From Phycisphaeraceae bacterium (GTDB taxonomy: Bacteria; Planctomycetota; Phycisphaerae; Phycisphaerales; Phycisphaeraceae): a stretch of DNA of 45,486 nt. A model generated the notes under the pieces. It did no database searches. It saw only the letters and a list, made by a program, of their open reading frames with translations, and was not told the origin of the DNA. How positions within the stretch are numbered: position 1 is the first letter of the stretch; every line of letters starts with the position of its first letter. The stretch covers positions 1 through 45,486 of the forward strand of contig PAIY01000191.1 in the NCBI GenBank assembly GCA_002704825.1, in the 5' to 3' direction. The translations under genes and the position numbers were made by a program. Below, piece after piece: positions 1 through 9,882 of the stretch.

Positions 1-509
1 AAGCCGCGACGTCCGCCGATGACCTGATAACCAATGACAACTTGTACCGGCGTGATGGTAGTCGGTCGCGTGTCAGGTCCCCAGTAAGCATCGGTGTTCA
101 TAGCTCTATTGTTGGGGCAGTAGAAATTGTCCCGCTGTAAACCATATTGGAGCATATAGTCACGAGCACCGATGTTGATCTTGTACGGTCCATCGGTGGT
201 GGTGACGTTCTGCCCGCCGAAGTGTCCGTCTGCGCCGCCGTCGTTGCCCAGGTCGGGAATCTCGCCTTTGCGGTCCTGCGAAGCCATGAGCATGGCCTGC
301 CCCCCACCGCGGACGTTGGCTAAGCACTTGATCTTGATGGCAGACTTTCTCGCACTGGCCAACGCAGGCAGGAGGATCGAAATCAACAGTGAGATGATGG
401 AGATGACCACCAGCAATTCAATGAGCGTAAACGCCTTGCTCTGACGAACTGCTTGACTGGATTGGGGACTCAGTGATTGAGCATGGCTTATCACTCCAAT
501 TGATGACAT
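1..509 (-). CDS. pseudopilin-like secreted protein, 3' end cut by window edge
   Basis: This reading frame starts at ATG 509 and is still open at base 1, giving about 169 codons. After a 25-residue leader it has a type III (prepilin) signal, [13 protein letters not shown], followed by a hydrophobic helix of about 20 residues and then SARKSA. A prepilin peptidase would be expected to cut between A and F. Downstream it carries GARDYMLQYGL and FYCPNN, which match the two neighbouring genes on the same strand, so all three are tandem paralogues. An in-frame TGA upstream limits the start. No strong Shine-Dalgarno is visible. The family resembles the large planctomycete group with pilin-like N-termini (DUF1559-like, G/H pseudopilin style). 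Its cargo or function is unknown. The missing C-terminus should hold the usual DG motif. Confidence 0.85.
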   Translation of the reverse strand, partial: MSSIGVISHAQSLSPQSSQAVRQSKAFTLIELLVVISIISLLISILLPALASARKSAIKIKCLANVRGGGQAMLMASQDRKGEIPDLGNDGGADGHFGGQNVTTTDGPYKINIGARDYMLQYGLQRDNFYCPNNRAMNTDAYWGPDTRPTTITPVQVVIGYQVIGGRRG

Positions 510-789
510 GATCGGTCCAATGACTGACGGCGGTCAATGGATTTTTCGAAGATGGGCCCAAACGGTCTGCATGGCATCGTTATGACTGGCCTTGATCGGG
601 TTCATCTGTGTCATTGTATCGGTCGGAGTGGGCGAGTAATTCCGGTTTTTGCGGATAGGAATTACGTTATTGCGTCAGGCGCTGTCGTTTATCCCGAAAG
701 ATGCCATAGGGATGAAAAAAATGGTACCACGCATGCCAATATCGCACACATTAGCATACGTATGGACTTTGCGACAAATGCTTGGGGTT

Positions 790-1635
790 TTACCACCAGT
801 GTTTGATGGATGAACCGTACTCCAATTGGCAGAGACTGTCACCGTAGCTGCCTGTGGGGAGCCCCAGTTCGGTGCGTTGACGCCACTTGCCTGAACCATC
901 GATCATAAACACGTTGGCACCTCCCGGCCCGCGATCCAGATAGCGATTGGAGCCGACGGTGAACGTGTTCCTGCCAGTCATGTGTCCTGTGACGGAGTCG
1001 AAGGAGAGGTTGTACGTGCGCACGGTGTCGACAATGATTTCGTCGTAGGCCGCTTCGTGTTCAATGTTGTCATGCAGCGGTTCGACTTTGTCAGGCACAA
1101 GCTTGACCCATTGCGCGCTGGTGTCTTTGGCGTTGACCCACGTCCCGGTGCTGTTGATGTTCTGACGCATCAGGCCGGTGCGCCCGCCGAGTACTGAGTA
1201 GCCAATCACGGTGGTTTGACCGCTGGCAAAAGAGCCGATGTCATCAGGGCCCCAATAGCTGTCGGTGTTGGCAGCTGTGTTCTTGGGGCAGTAGAAATTC
1301 TCGCGCGTCAGGCCGTACTGCAACATGTAATTCCGCGCTGCACCATTGATCCGATACGGCGTGCTGACTTTCTCTGCATTAATATCACCAAATTGACCAT
1401 CCACACCCGCCCAGTTGCCCAGGTCCGGCAGCTTGAGTTTATTGTCATTGGATGTCATCAACATCGCCTGACCCACACCCCGGACATTGGCAAGACATTT
1501 GATCCGAACCGCCGACTCTCTTGCTTTGGCCAACGCCGGTAACAGGATGGCAATCAACAACGCGATGATCGAAATGACCACCAGTAATTCAATCAACGTG
1601 AATCCAAATCGGACGGGGTGTGTTTTATGTTTCAT
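790..1635 (-). CDS. pseudopilin-like secreted protein (tandem paralogue 2)
   Basis: A 281-residue protein beginning [11 protein letters not shown] with prepilin-type cleavage expected at G^FTLIELLVV, then one membrane helix ending in [11 protein letters not shown]. The body contains [20 protein letters not shown] and YWGPDD, and near the C-terminus [11 protein letters not shown]. This last element is the equivalent of the DG motif seen at the end of planctomycete pilin-like proteins. It is closely similar to the next gene (1900-2736) and to the truncated one at 1-509. A promoter (TATAAT at 1718-1723) lies about 80 bases upstream, so it is probably its own transcription unit. No clear ribosome binding site precedes the ATG. 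Such proteins are inserted in the inner membrane and may be assembled by a type II secretion or type IV pilus-like machine, none of which is encoded nearby. Confidence 0.9.
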   Translation of the reverse strand: MKHKTHPVRFGFTLIELLVVISIIALLIAILLPALAKARESAVRIKCLANVRGVGQAMLMTSNDNKLKLPDLGNWAGVDGQFGDINAEKVSTPYRINGAARNYMLQYGLTRENFYCPKNTAANTDSYWGPDDIGSFASGQTTVIGYSVLGGRTGLMRQNINSTGTWVNAKDTSAQWVKLVPDKVEPLHDNIEHEAAYDEIIVDTVRTYNLSFDSVTGHMTGRNTFTVGSNRYLDRGPGGANVFMIDGSGKWRQRTELGLPTGSYGDSLCQLEYGSSIKHWW

Positions 1636-1717
1636 GACAGTTCTGCATATTTACTCAGAGAAATTGAAACCCAGCGATCTACAATGTGAAAACACCAAAC
1701 ATGTGATCTGTTCATTA

Positions 1718-1745
1718 ATTATAGATTTCAATGACGCACAATCAA
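1718..1745 (-). promoter_or_regulatory. sigma70-type promoter for pseudopilin 2
   Basis: On the minus strand a -35 TTGATT (1740-1745) and a perfect -10 TATAAT (1718-1723) are separated by 16 bases. The predicted start is near 1711, giving a leader of roughly 75 bases before the ATG at 1635. The layout is almost the same as in front of the next pseudopilin. Assigned by eye from consensus matches only. Confidence 0.5.
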
Positions 1746-1899
1746 TGAATTTCCCAAAAGACATCATGTCCGCAGCAAGTTACATCCCGTGTAATGCGCA
1801 TTCAAAAACGTCTTGGTGCAATAACCAATACAGACGTGGTGACTATCGCGATGTGTTTAGCGATATGCTTTCTGACATGACGCAAGATACGAAGTTGGC

Positions 1900-2736
1900 T
1901 TACCACCAAAGATAATTGGAATTGTTTTCCAGTTGGTGTAAACCTGCACCAGATGAGCCTGTGATCCCCATGAGATCTTCCTGCTTCCAACGTCCAGAGC
2001 CATCGATCATGACGACGTTTGTGCCGTCACGTCCCTGCTTGAGATAGCGTTTATTGCTGTAGGGATTGATGCCTTTGATGTGGCCGGAGATATCATCGAA
2101 ATTACCTGTAGTGTTTGAGCGTGTCACATCAGTGACGATCTCATCGTAGTAGGCTTCCTGTTCCATATCCAGGCGAATGGCTTCGACACCATCTGCTGCC
2201 ATGTAATACCACTTGGAGGTGGTGTCCTTGGCATTTTGCGATGTGCCTGATGCGTTGAGACTGGCACGCTGCAGTCCCACGCGCCCGCCGATGAGGTTGT
2301 AGCCGGTGATGCAGTAGCCGTAGGACGAAACGCCTGCATTGAATTTCTCACCCGTTGCTGACCCCCAGTAACCTTCCTGGTTGGCTGCTGTGTTGTTTGG
2401 GCAATAAAACGAATCACGCACCAAGCCATAACTGAGCATGTAATCTCTCGCGCCGCCGTTGACGTGATATGGGCGTGACTTCTTCACTGAGCTGATATCG
2501 TCGAAGTACCCATCCCAATTACCTGTGTCGGGTAATTTCTGTTTGTTGTCATTGGATGCCATCAGCATCGCCTGGGCAATACTCCGTGCGTTGACCAGGC
2601 ATTTAAGTCGCGTCGCTGATTGTCGTGCCTTGGCAAGTGATGGCAGGAGGATCGCAATGAGCAGGGCAATGATGGAGATCACGACCAACAGTTCAATGAG
2701 TGTGAATCCGACGTTTCGACGAAGCGTGTGTTTCAT
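1900..2736 (-). CDS. pseudopilin-like secreted protein (tandem paralogue 3)
   Basis: A 278-residue protein if started at ATG 2736 ([19 protein letters not shown]). The frame is open 24 codons further upstream, but the leader MKHTLRRNVG with cleavage at G^F fits the family best and matches its neighbour. The membrane helix ends in LLPSLAKARQSA. Shared paralogue blocks are GARDYMLSYGL, FYCPNNTAAN and NVVMIDGSGRWKQ, the last near the C-terminus. A promoter with a perfect TATAAT at 2820-2825 lies upstream, and a palindrome sits just beyond its -35. The gene is divergent from the sulfatase at 3114. The function of the globular part is unknown; it is one of six pilin-like genes in this window. Confidence 0.9.
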   Translation of the reverse strand: MKHTLRRNVGFTLIELLVVISIIALLIAILLPSLAKARQSATRLKCLVNARSIAQAMLMASNDNKQKLPDTGNWDGYFDDISSVKKSRPYHVNGGARDYMLSYGLVRDSFYCPNNTAANQEGYWGSATGEKFNAGVSSYGYCITGYNLIGGRVGLQRASLNASGTSQNAKDTTSKWYYMAADGVEAIRLDMEQEAYYDEIVTDVTRSNTTGNFDDISGHIKGINPYSNKRYLKQGRDGTNVVMIDGSGRWKQEDLMGITGSSGAGLHQLENNSNYLWW

Positions 2737-3113
2737 GGCGGTGCTCGTGGTCAAGAAAATCGGTGAACAAGATGACTGCAAACAAGATACGAAAGCACCA
2801 GAACCCAAATGCTGTCAAAATTATAGGTCGACAAAGAAGTCATTCAAGGACTTTTTTGCTGCAAAACGTAGGTTCAACAGTGTTTAGATGCAGTGCAGTC
2901 CGCAATAGGAAAAGTGATTCCCTGATGTTGAATATTTGATGTATAGTTGCTGCAAATCACCAATTGCGATAATGTCACTTGCTATAGAAACACATCGCAC
3001 AATGCGCCTGAGCCATGCCTTTCCCGTCTCTTGGAGATGTTCAGGTGCTGTGTTTCTGTCCAGTTTTCGATTGATATGTCCATGAAGTTTTTTGCACGCA
3101 AGGAAGTATCGAA
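2737..3113. promoter_or_regulatory. divergent control region between pseudopilin 3 and sulfatase
   Basis: This 377-base gap holds no gene. Towards the pseudopilin there is a minus-strand promoter: -35 TTGAAT (2842-2847), 16-base spacer, -10 TATAAT (2820-2825). A 13-bp palindrome TTTTGCTGCAAAA (2854-2866) lies just upstream of that -35. Its core TTGCTGCAA recurs at 2947-2955, directly after a plus-strand -10 like TATAGT (2942-2947) whose -35 is poor. One regulator could act on both sides, but this is inference from two short palindromes. AAGGAAG just before ATG 3114 is the ribosome binding site of the sulfatase. Confidence 0.4.
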
Positions 3114-4520
3114 ATGCCTTCGTCTCCCAATATCATCCTGCTCGTTGGTGAAGACACCGGTCGACATCAACATTGCTACGGCGATCCCTACGCTCAAACG
3201 CCCAATCTTGATCGCCTGGCTTCGGAAGGTTGTTTGTACACCAACGCCTGTTCGACTGCGCCGGTGTGTGCGCCTTCTCGTTCGACTTTGGTCATGGGAC
3301 AGTTTGCAAACAAGATGGGTTCGCATCACATGCGTTCGACCTTGCTCAACCCACCACGCCTGTTTACCCATGAATTGGCAGACGCTGGCTATCACGTGAA
3401 CTGGGCGAACAAAACCGACTTTAACTTTGAACCGCCAACCGATTTTGCACACGAAACGACCGACTGGATCGAATCACTTGAGCAGGGCGACTATCCCAAA
3501 GACAAGCCGTTCTTCTACTACTTCAACTTCGGCATGACCCATGAAAGTGGTATGTGGCCGGAAACTTCAACGAGTAATCCTTACACGCTCGGCGAGGAGC
3601 CCTGTGTTGATCCTGCACTCACTGAGGGGATTCCGGTCCCGCCATATTTGCCTGACACACCTGAGGTCCGCAGTGAGTTGTATCGGTATTACCAGAAGCT
3701 TCACAGCCAGGATCAGCAGATCGGTCGTGTTCTCGATGCGCTGGATCAACATGGCTTGGCTCAGGACACCATCGTCATCTATCTCACCGATCATGGGCGT
3801 GGCCAGGTCCGCGAAAAACGTTGGCTTTATGAAGCAGGGATTCATTTGCCCTTAATCATCCGAGCGCCCGTTCTCACCCAACCCGGCAGTTTCTGCGAGG
3901 AGTTGGTGAGTTGGGTCGACATCGCACCGACACTGCTGTCACTGGCCAATGCACCGATCCCCGGCGATTATGATGGTCGCGTGATTCTTGGTGAGAACAA
4001 ACAGTCGGAACCCAAATGTATCTTCGCTGCGCGTGATCGCATGGATGAATGTTTTGACCGTGTTCGTGCTGCACGTAGTCGTCGATTCCTGTATTTGAAA
4101 AATGACTTCCCGCAATTGCCCTGGGCTCAGCGTCTACGGTACATGGAAGTGATGCCTGCCACGCGACAGATCCGCCAGATGCATGCCGATGGGCAACTAC
4201 CATTCCCAGCCGACCGTTTCATGCAAGCGACCAAGCCTGCAGAAGAACTCTACGATGTCGTAGCTGATCCGCACTGTGTTCATAATCTGGCAGACGATGA
4301 ATGCTATGCAGATATCCTTGCCAGCCATCGGCAGGAAGTGACCTATTGGATCGACCGCATTGATGACAAAGGCTATCTCACCGAACGTGAGTTAATCGAG
4401 CGTGGCATTGTTAAGAATCGTTTGGATGACGAATATGCATTGCGAATTGAACCACTGCCCGAACCCACACGCATGGGCGGGGTTTACGATTCGCATCTCA
4501 CCGAGCAGGACGTCAAATAA
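3114..4520 (+). CDS. formylglycine-dependent sulfatase (sulfamidase-like)
   Basis: A 468-residue type I sulfatase. The N-terminal metal site is PNIILLVGEDTG, in which the usual DD is ED. The catalytic signature CAPSR has Cys52, which must be converted to formylglycine by a maturation enzyme not found here. A second metal-site motif is YLTDHGRG, followed by GIHLPLIIRAP. The closing region, EELYDVVADPHCVHNLADD, is typical of these enzymes. There is no signal peptide, so cytoplasmic action on imported sulfated sugars is likely. The pattern resembles heparan N-sulfatase-like (S1_8-type) planctomycete sulfatases, but the exact substrate cannot be read. AAGGAAG precedes the ATG. The gene converges with the second sulfatase, with only 10 bases between their stop codons. 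Confidence 0.9.
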   Translation: MPSSPNIILLVGEDTGRHQHCYGDPYAQTPNLDRLASEGCLYTNACSTAPVCAPSRSTLVMGQFANKMGSHHMRSTLLNPPRLFTHELADAGYHVNWANKTDFNFEPPTDFAHETTDWIESLEQGDYPKDKPFFYYFNFGMTHESGMWPETSTSNPYTLGEEPCVDPALTEGIPVPPYLPDTPEVRSELYRYYQKLHSQDQQIGRVLDALDQHGLAQDTIVIYLTDHGRGQVREKRWLYEAGIHLPLIIRAPVLTQPGSFCEELVSWVDIAPTLLSLANAPIPGDYDGRVILGENKQSEPKCIFAARDRMDECFDRVRAARSRRFLYLKNDFPQLPWAQRLRYMEVMPATRQIRQMHADGQLPFPADRFMQATKPAEELYDVVADPHCVHNLADDECYADILASHRQEVTYWIDRIDDKGYLTERELIERGIVKNRLDDEYALRIEPLPEPTRMGGVYDSHLTEQDVK

Positions 4521-4530
4521 AACAACAGGA

Positions 4531-5946
4531 TCAACGCAGCAAGGCTTGCGATCCCGGCTTGAGTTCACGGCGCCAGGGTTCATCACCGTTGTGTGGATGG
4601 ATCGTCTCAAAGTTGCGCCCATCAGTTTCTGGCACGGTGACCGCTTCAAAGAACCGGGTCAACTCAGCATCCATCTCGTTAATGGTGTCTTGATAGGTTA
4701 CATCGTCAATGACGTTTTTCGTTTCACGCAGGTCCTTTTCAAGATCGTAAAACTCATCCTTGAAATGACCATTGGGGCCGGGATACCGACGGATAAGTTT
4801 GGCACGCGGGCTTCGGATCATGCGTGCATTGGCATACTCGCAATAGGCATAGTCCTCCACGGGTACACTTCCATAGACGCGTTGCATGCCACCAAGCAGG
4901 TCCAGGAAACTGCTGCCGGGTTGATGTGGATCGTCCGACTCCTCTAAACCTGCAGCTTCGAGCAGTGTTTCATGCAGATCACAATGGCTGGCAAAAAAGT
5001 CGTGTGACTCACTCGCCATAATCCGCTGCGGCCAACGCATCAAACAGGGGACGATGATCGACTCATCAAAAAAGTTCTGAGGCGTCGTGCTGTTACCCTT
5101 AAGCCACATCCCGTGATGACCGTTGTTGTGGCCGTGGTCGGATGTGTAGACGATCAGCGTGTTGTCGAGAATCTGCTGTGAGTCCAGTTCGTCAAGTAGA
5201 CGCCCAAGATGTTCATCAATCACGCAGACACCAGCAGCATAGGCAGCCAATTCATCGCGGCGTTCGTCCCCGGTTTTGTCCGGCCACTTCGTCCAGCCAT
5301 GACAGTCGGGGAAGTCTTCGACCGGAGCGCTGGGGACGCCGTTTTTACGATACCAGTTTTCCAGGCGACGCGGTTTGCCGGAGAAAGGCGAGTGCGTATC
5401 GGTGTATCCGACATACATGAAAAAAGGCTTGTTTTCAGGGCGATTTTTCAGAAAGTCGATCGCAGCATCGGTGGTGATCCCCGGTTGATGGCCTTGCAGA
5501 TCGTGGACTTGTTTGCCATCACAGAATGGCTGTGCCCCGTATCGCGCGTTCGTGCCATCCGAGACAAACCATGAATCAAAACCGTTGGGCTTGATCCACG
5601 GGTAATGACAATGCCACTTGCCAAAGGCACCGGTCTGATAGCTTCCGCGCTGCAAGCGATCAGCAAGATTGGGCAGGTGTCCAATCCCCGGGTGTTTGTC
5701 CATGATGCTGCGTTCGTTGATCCAATCGTGAATGCCGTGACCTGAGGGGTAACGTCCCGTCCAGAAACAGGCTCTTGCCGGAGAGCAAACCGGGCAGGGG
5801 GTGTAGGCACGCGTGAGTTTGGCACCCTCATCAGCCAGAAACTGCATCGACGGTGTATGCAGTTCCGTTGCGCCATAGGGGGATGACGCCCATTGACCAT
5901 GATCGTCAGTGATCAATACGAGAATGTTGGGTTGTTGATCGCGCAT
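4531..5946 (-). CDS. formylglycine-dependent sulfatase
   Basis: A 471-residue type I sulfatase of a different subfamily from its convergent neighbour. The N-terminal metal site is PNILVLITDDHG. Cys54 in CSPAR is the residue converted to formylglycine, followed by TGRYPSGHGI. The second metal site is YTSDHGHNNGHHGMW, and the C-terminal domain includes EFYDLEKDLRETKN. No signal peptide is present, so it should act in the cytoplasm. It lies 110 bases downstream of the fucosidase gene and has a strong promoter of its own (TTGACA-18-TATGTT), so it may be transcribed separately from operon A. Its substrate is unknown; a sulfated fucose or galactose unit would fit the neighbours. Confidence 0.9.
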   Translation of the reverse strand: MRDQQPNILVLITDDHGQWASSPYGATELHTPSMQFLADEGAKLTRAYTPCPVCSPARACFWTGRYPSGHGIHDWINERSIMDKHPGIGHLPNLADRLQRGSYQTGAFGKWHCHYPWIKPNGFDSWFVSDGTNARYGAQPFCDGKQVHDLQGHQPGITTDAAIDFLKNRPENKPFFMYVGYTDTHSPFSGKPRRLENWYRKNGVPSAPVEDFPDCHGWTKWPDKTGDERRDELAAYAAGVCVIDEHLGRLLDELDSQQILDNTLIVYTSDHGHNNGHHGMWLKGNSTTPQNFFDESIIVPCLMRWPQRIMASESHDFFASHCDLHETLLEAAGLEESDDPHQPGSSFLDLLGGMQRVYGSVPVEDYAYCEYANARMIRSPRAKLIRRYPGPNGHFKDEFYDLEKDLRETKNVIDDVTYQDTINEMDAELTRFFEAVTVPETDGRNFETIHPHNGDEPWRRELKPGSQALLR

Positions 5947-6006
5947 TGGAGAGTTGCTTTCTTTATCGCAAGCAAGTCGAAAAGAGATGAATCAAGTCGC
6001 TGTTCA

Positions 6007-6036
6007 AACATACTCCATTGCTTTTGTGACTGTCAA
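6007..6036 (-). promoter_or_regulatory. promoter for the 4531-5946 sulfatase
   Basis: On the minus strand a perfect -35 TTGACA (6031-6036) is followed after 18 bases by TATGTT (6007-6012). The predicted start near 6000 gives a leader of about 55 bases. This argues that the sulfatase is not only a distal gene of operon A. Identified by eye. Confidence 0.5.
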
Positions 6037-6056
6037 TTTTTGTCTCTATTGATTGG

Positions 6057-7229
6057 TCATTCTGCCAATGCGCCGGTGGGTTGGTTGGCGGAGCGCACCG
6101 GTTGGAGTGGTAAACTCGCTGCGTCAATCTCATCCCAATTCACACCACTGCGCAGTCGCTTGCCGACCTCCACAAGCGTGGCATGATCCGTCGGATCAAT
6201 TGAGCCATCAGGCATCGGGCCGGTGTTCAAAAGCACCTTGGCATTGAGCTGACGGGCGTAGGCATAACAGCGCAACACGTCATTTACATTGCGGTGTTCA
6301 CCGTCGTTGTACTTGTTGTATCCCCAGACGCGAGGTTGCAGTGTCTCGCAGATTTCCCAGGGTTTATCGCGGTTCTTCTCCCATGCTTTGCGTGCACTTT
6401 CACCGGCTTTGCCCTTGAGTTTGCTGGACAAGTCGCTGGCTGCGCGCTCCGGTGCTGCGTAGTCTTCATCGCCGTTGGCACCTTGCTTAAACGAGATCAA
6501 ACACTGCGGCTGAAGACGACGGATCAACGCGTAGGTTTCGTCAATCGGGAACAGATCCGGGCGACTGTGATATGCTGTGATCGGGTCAAACCAGAGACCT
6601 GCAATGGGGCCGTACTGCGTGAGTAGTTCACGCAATTGAGCATGGACGAAATCCATGTAGTGGCAGAAGTCCGCGTCCTTTTTCCAGAGGTATCTCGGGT
6701 CGGGTTGGTTGTAGGCAGGTTGTGCGGGCTCCCAGAAAATCCGCGGGTAAAAATAGGGATGCTGCCAATCCGCAGCATAGGAATAGTAGAGAAATAAGCC
6801 GATTTCCTTGCGCTGGCAAGCTTGAGCCAACTCCCCAACGAGGTCTCGGCCGCAGGGCGCTTTAACGGAATTGAAGTCCGACTGTTTGGTGTCGAATAAG
6901 CTGAAACCTTCGTGATGTCGGGTGGTGAAGGTGATGTACTGCATGTCTGCAGCAAGAGCTAAATCCGTGATGACATCCGCATCAAAGTTTTCGGCGGTGA
7001 ACTTGTCCATGAGTTTGGCGTACTGCGTATACGGGATTTTCTCATGGAACATCGCCCACTCGCCATGCCCGTGCACGCTGTAAAGTCCGTAGTGAAGAAA
7101 CAGGCCATAGCGCGTTTGTTTAAACCATTCAATCGTTGCCTGTCTTGGGTTGGTCGCATACAGCGATTCATAGCCTTGGAGAAACGATGGCACGGGCTGG
7201 TTGTGGGTTGGATTGGGTGATGGGTTCAT
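6057..7229 (-). CDS. GH29 alpha-L-fucosidase, cytoplasmic
   Basis: A 390-residue protein from ATG 7229; the open frame extends 21 codons upstream, but MNPSPNP is the better start because the extension would overlap the regulatory gap. Family signatures: TRYGLFLHYGLYSVHGHGEW (the usual HWG is HYG), FTTRHHEGFSLFDT, and GLWFD with Asp215 as the expected nucleophile. The end MPDGSIDPTDHATLVEVGKRL is also typical. It should release alpha-linked L-fucose with retention of configuration. Unlike many GH29 enzymes it has no signal peptide and no C-terminal beta-sandwich, so it probably trims imported oligosaccharides. It is the fourth gene of operon A, 40 bases after the pseudopilin. The acid/base residue varies in this family and was not assigned. 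Confidence 0.88.
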   Translation of the reverse strand: MNPSPNPTHNQPVPSFLQGYESLYATNPRQATIEWFKQTRYGLFLHYGLYSVHGHGEWAMFHEKIPYTQYAKLMDKFTAENFDADVITDLALAADMQYITFTTRHHEGFSLFDTKQSDFNSVKAPCGRDLVGELAQACQRKEIGLFLYYSYAADWQHPYFYPRIFWEPAQPAYNQPDPRYLWKKDADFCHYMDFVHAQLRELLTQYGPIAGLWFDPITAYHSRPDLFPIDETYALIRRLQPQCLISFKQGANGDEDYAAPERAASDLSSKLKGKAGESARKAWEKNRDKPWEICETLQPRVWGYNKYNDGEHRNVNDVLRCYAYARQLNAKVLLNTGPMPDGSIDPTDHATLVEVGKRLRSGVNWDEIDAASLPLQPVRSANQPTGALAE

Positions 7230-7269
7230 GATTGAAAACTCAAGATCAAGGGTTGGGATGGGAAAGAAA

Positions 7270-7998
7270 TTACTGATAAATATCACTGGCATTCAAGGCA
7301 TCAGCGGTGTAATCGAAGTTGCCATAGTGCACGTTGGCGAAATGACCATCAGCATGGACGATGTTGGCCTGGCCATCTTCACTGGAAAAATGTCGGGCGG
7401 TGTATTGGTTGGAAACGGTCTGCGTGCCATCGGGATTGTTGAGGCTGTAGATCAGTTCATCACTGGCGTCGGCAAAGATCGGCCAAAGGTGCGGCTTAAG
7501 CAGGGCGCGATGATAGAAGTAGGGGATCGCATCACATTTGACCCCCAGCCCATAAGTCGCGTTGTACTTGCGGACCGGCAAAGCACACATGCCGTAACCC
7601 ATAGGCTTATCGTTATGCGAAGTCGGCCAAGCGGTGTAAGGCGAATCTTCAGGACACGCGAGAATTTCAAAATTAGCCAGATAGTTGCTGCCTGCGCCAC
7701 CATTTTGATCAATGCGAACACCATTGCCATAGCCATGGCCAAGCAGTGCGTTGTACCAGAAACCGCGACTGTTGCTGCCTTCGGACCAGTTGCCCCATGA
7801 TCTGACGTGCTGGCCGTTATTGTCCTGCATATACAGCGTAAAACCCAGGTAGAGTTGTCGCTGCTGATTGACACAGAGAATGTTGCGGGCAGCTTTTCGG
7901 GCACTGGATAGTGCAGGCAGGAGAATGCTGATGAGCAGTGACACGATGGATATCACCACGAGCAGTTCGATGAGTGTGAATCCGCGGGAATGTTTCAT
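7270..7998 (-). CDS. pseudopilin-like secreted protein of operon A
   Basis: A 242-residue protein, MKHSRG^[16 protein letters not shown], with one membrane helix and then [11 protein letters not shown]. It has cysteines at ILCVNQQ and ILACPED and ends with [15 protein letters not shown], the DGH motif found near the C-terminus of this family. ATG 7998 is preceded by AAGGA at good spacing. A GTG further upstream (8049) overlaps the stop of the preceding hydrolase as GTGA but would add 17 residues before the pilin signal, so it is less likely. It lies between two glycoside hydrolase genes in one operon, linking it to polysaccharide handling. Binding of sugar chains or a role in a pilus-like fibre is conjecture. 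Confidence 0.9.
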   Translation of the reverse strand: MKHSRGFTLIELLVVISIVSLLISILLPALSSARKAARNILCVNQQRQLYLGFTLYMQDNNGQHVRSWGNWSEGSNSRGFWYNALLGHGYGNGVRIDQNGGAGSNYLANFEILACPEDSPYTAWPTSHNDKPMGYGMCALPVRKYNATYGLGVKCDAIPYFYHRALLKPHLWPIFADASDELIYSLNNPDGTQTVSNQYTARHFSSEDGQANIVHADGHFANVHYGNFDYTADALNASDIYQ

Positions 7999-8045
7999 GA
8001 TCCATTTCCTTGATGCAGGTTTGGACGAGAAGGTGGGTTGGATAC

Positions 8046-9815
8046 TCACGGTTTGAGAACATCAACCGATGATGCGCTTTGGATGTAAACCGGACTTTGA
8101 CTGATGGGTAGAAGCACGCTGCCATCCGTCGGTGTGACGCTTTGCTGCACACCCATGATGTCGGTCACGGTGATGGGATCGGTGCATTGCAGTTGAATGC
8201 TGTCGGCATCGTTGATGGTCCAGATCACATGACGGTCGGACTTGTCAGCGAAACTGACTTTGCTGACGAAAATGCCGGCATTGGGCTGGTTTTCCATCAG
8301 TTGGACTTGCGAAGCACCAGCAAGTTGACGTTGCATGACGGCATAACTCACGACCGCGGGTTTGGGCATGTAGTCGTAATCCTGATTGCGGAGAATGCCC
8401 AGGCCTGCACCGAGGGTGTCATAAAACCGCCACCAGAAAAAGCGATCCACACTTTGGCTGCGGGCGATGACCATCGTACGTACCAGCAACTGAGCCTGCT
8501 GCTTTTCACTGACCGCCTGATGCAGTGGTGGGGGGAAGGAAGGCAGGGTGTTGTATCCTGATTCAGTGGACCAGATTTCACGGCGATGACCGCTGAGTGT
8601 GCTGGGCATATCGTTGGTGGCACGTGCCACACCACGCAGGTCATTGGTCAGTGAATCCAGGCCGTAACCTTTGGCTTGGGTCGTGCCACCAATCTCGGGA
8701 ATGGCTTGGGGGTAGCGATAAGGATGGATGGCAACGATGTCCATCATGGGGCCTGCCCCTTGCTTGGCAACCGCATCAATCCAATCGTATTTCACACCGG
8801 TGGTCCCTGCGATGCTGATGCGCACGGTCGGATCAATCGCGCGGATGAGTTTGTAGGTCTGCATGTAAAAGTCGGCATAACTGACTGGATCACCGTTGGG
8901 CCACTGTCGAAAGCCGTTGGTCTCATTGAGAATTTCCCATGCCTCGACTTTGCCCCGGTAATGCGCCGCCATCTGCTTGACGAATGTTTCCCACACAGGC
9001 CACTTGGGAATCGGCTTGCGCACCGGGACCGGCAACGTCTGATCAATCGGTTGGGCAGCAAAGTCGGGCGTCCCCATCAAAGTCATCATCACATCGATGT
9101 CCGAATCGTCACAGGTCTTTGCTAGGCGATCCAAGCGACGGAAATCCAGGGGCGCATCCGCGTGCTCCTGCATCGTGTCCCAGTGTGTGAATACACGCAG
9201 TGAGCGCACACCCATGCGCTCAAGGACCGGCGCGTTGGTTTGCGTTAAGGGCGGCGTCGGTTGGAAAGCACCGAACGGCGCACTGATCCCAAAGAATCGG
9301 TCGGGCTTTTCGAGATCGACCGGTTCGGGGACGATGGCAAGGTCGGCCCAGGTTGTGCCCAAGACATGTTCATTGCCGGAGATTGTATTGCCGACCAGTG
9401 ATACGGTGACGCGGAACCAGCCGGTGTTCTGCGCGGAAGGCAGGTCGATATGCAGCATCACTGCTGGCCAGAGTCTTAGTTTTTGGTTGTAGGTCCAGGT
9501 GGCAGGTTGGGTGTTCTGCAAAACCAGCTTGCCATCAAAGTCGTGGACTTCATAGCGAAGATGCATGGTTTGAAGATCAAACTTTTTGAAGCTGATCTTG
9601 CCATGTCCAAGGATACGGAAATAGAGCTTGATCTGTTCGTTGGCAAAGAGCACCGTTTCGTGATGCGGTGTGTCATGCCGCAGCATAGGGTCGGCATAGG
9701 GCGGCGGTGTCGGATCAGCATCAGCATGAGCAGGCATCGTGAATAAGGTCAGCACGGTAAAGATGGCAACCATTGCAGCATGAAACGGTTTGATGGATGT
9801 CAGACATGAGAACAT
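8046..9815 (-). CDS. secreted clan GH-A glycoside hydrolase (GH39/GH5-like)
   Basis: A 589-residue protein from ATG 9815, chosen because GCAGGAG lies 7 bases before it and a signal peptide follows at once (hydrophobic core about 13-27, cleavage near PAHA^DADP). Residues 50-165 look like a beta-sandwich domain ([17 protein letters not shown]). From about 170 a TIM barrel begins ([12 protein letters not shown]). The motif WEILNET places the acid/base at Glu298, and [10 protein letters not shown] places the nucleophile near Glu418. A small C-terminal beta domain follows. The enzyme is a retaining clan GH-A hydrolase, probably GH39-like; its substrate is not evident. It is the first gene after lacI in operon A (67-base gap) and should work in the periplasm or outside. 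Confidence 0.75.
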   Translation of the reverse strand: MFSCLTSIKPFHAAMVAIFTVLTLFTMPAHADADPTPPPYADPMLRHDTPHHETVLFANEQIKLYFRILGHGKISFKKFDLQTMHLRYEVHDFDGKLVLQNTQPATWTYNQKLRLWPAVMLHIDLPSAQNTGWFRVTVSLVGNTISGNEHVLGTTWADLAIVPEPVDLEKPDRFFGISAPFGAFQPTPPLTQTNAPVLERMGVRSLRVFTHWDTMQEHADAPLDFRRLDRLAKTCDDSDIDVMMTLMGTPDFAAQPIDQTLPVPVRKPIPKWPVWETFVKQMAAHYRGKVEAWEILNETNGFRQWPNGDPVSYADFYMQTYKLIRAIDPTVRISIAGTTGVKYDWIDAVAKQGAGPMMDIVAIHPYRYPQAIPEIGGTTQAKGYGLDSLTNDLRGVARATNDMPSTLSGHRREIWSTESGYNTLPSFPPPLHQAVSEKQQAQLLVRTMVIARSQSVDRFFWWRFYDTLGAGLGILRNQDYDYMPKPAVVSYAVMQRQLAGASQVQLMENQPNAGIFVSKVSFADKSDRHVIWTINDADSIQLQCTDPITVTDIMGVQQSVTPTDGSVLLPISQSPVYIQSASSVDVLKP

Positions 9816-9882
9816 ACGACAACTCCTGCAAAGACACTGCGGTGTCTGCGTTAACACAAGGGATGAAAAACGAAGGTGAAAC

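Noticed and set aside
4521..4530. Terminator between the convergent sulfatases
   Set aside because: Only ten bases lie between the stops and no hairpin forms; overlapping transcripts are more likely.
8046..8049. GTG start of the operon A pseudopilin overlapping the hydrolase stop (GTGA)
   Set aside because: ATG 7998 has AAGGA at good spacing and gives the short basic leader expected before the prepilin cut site.
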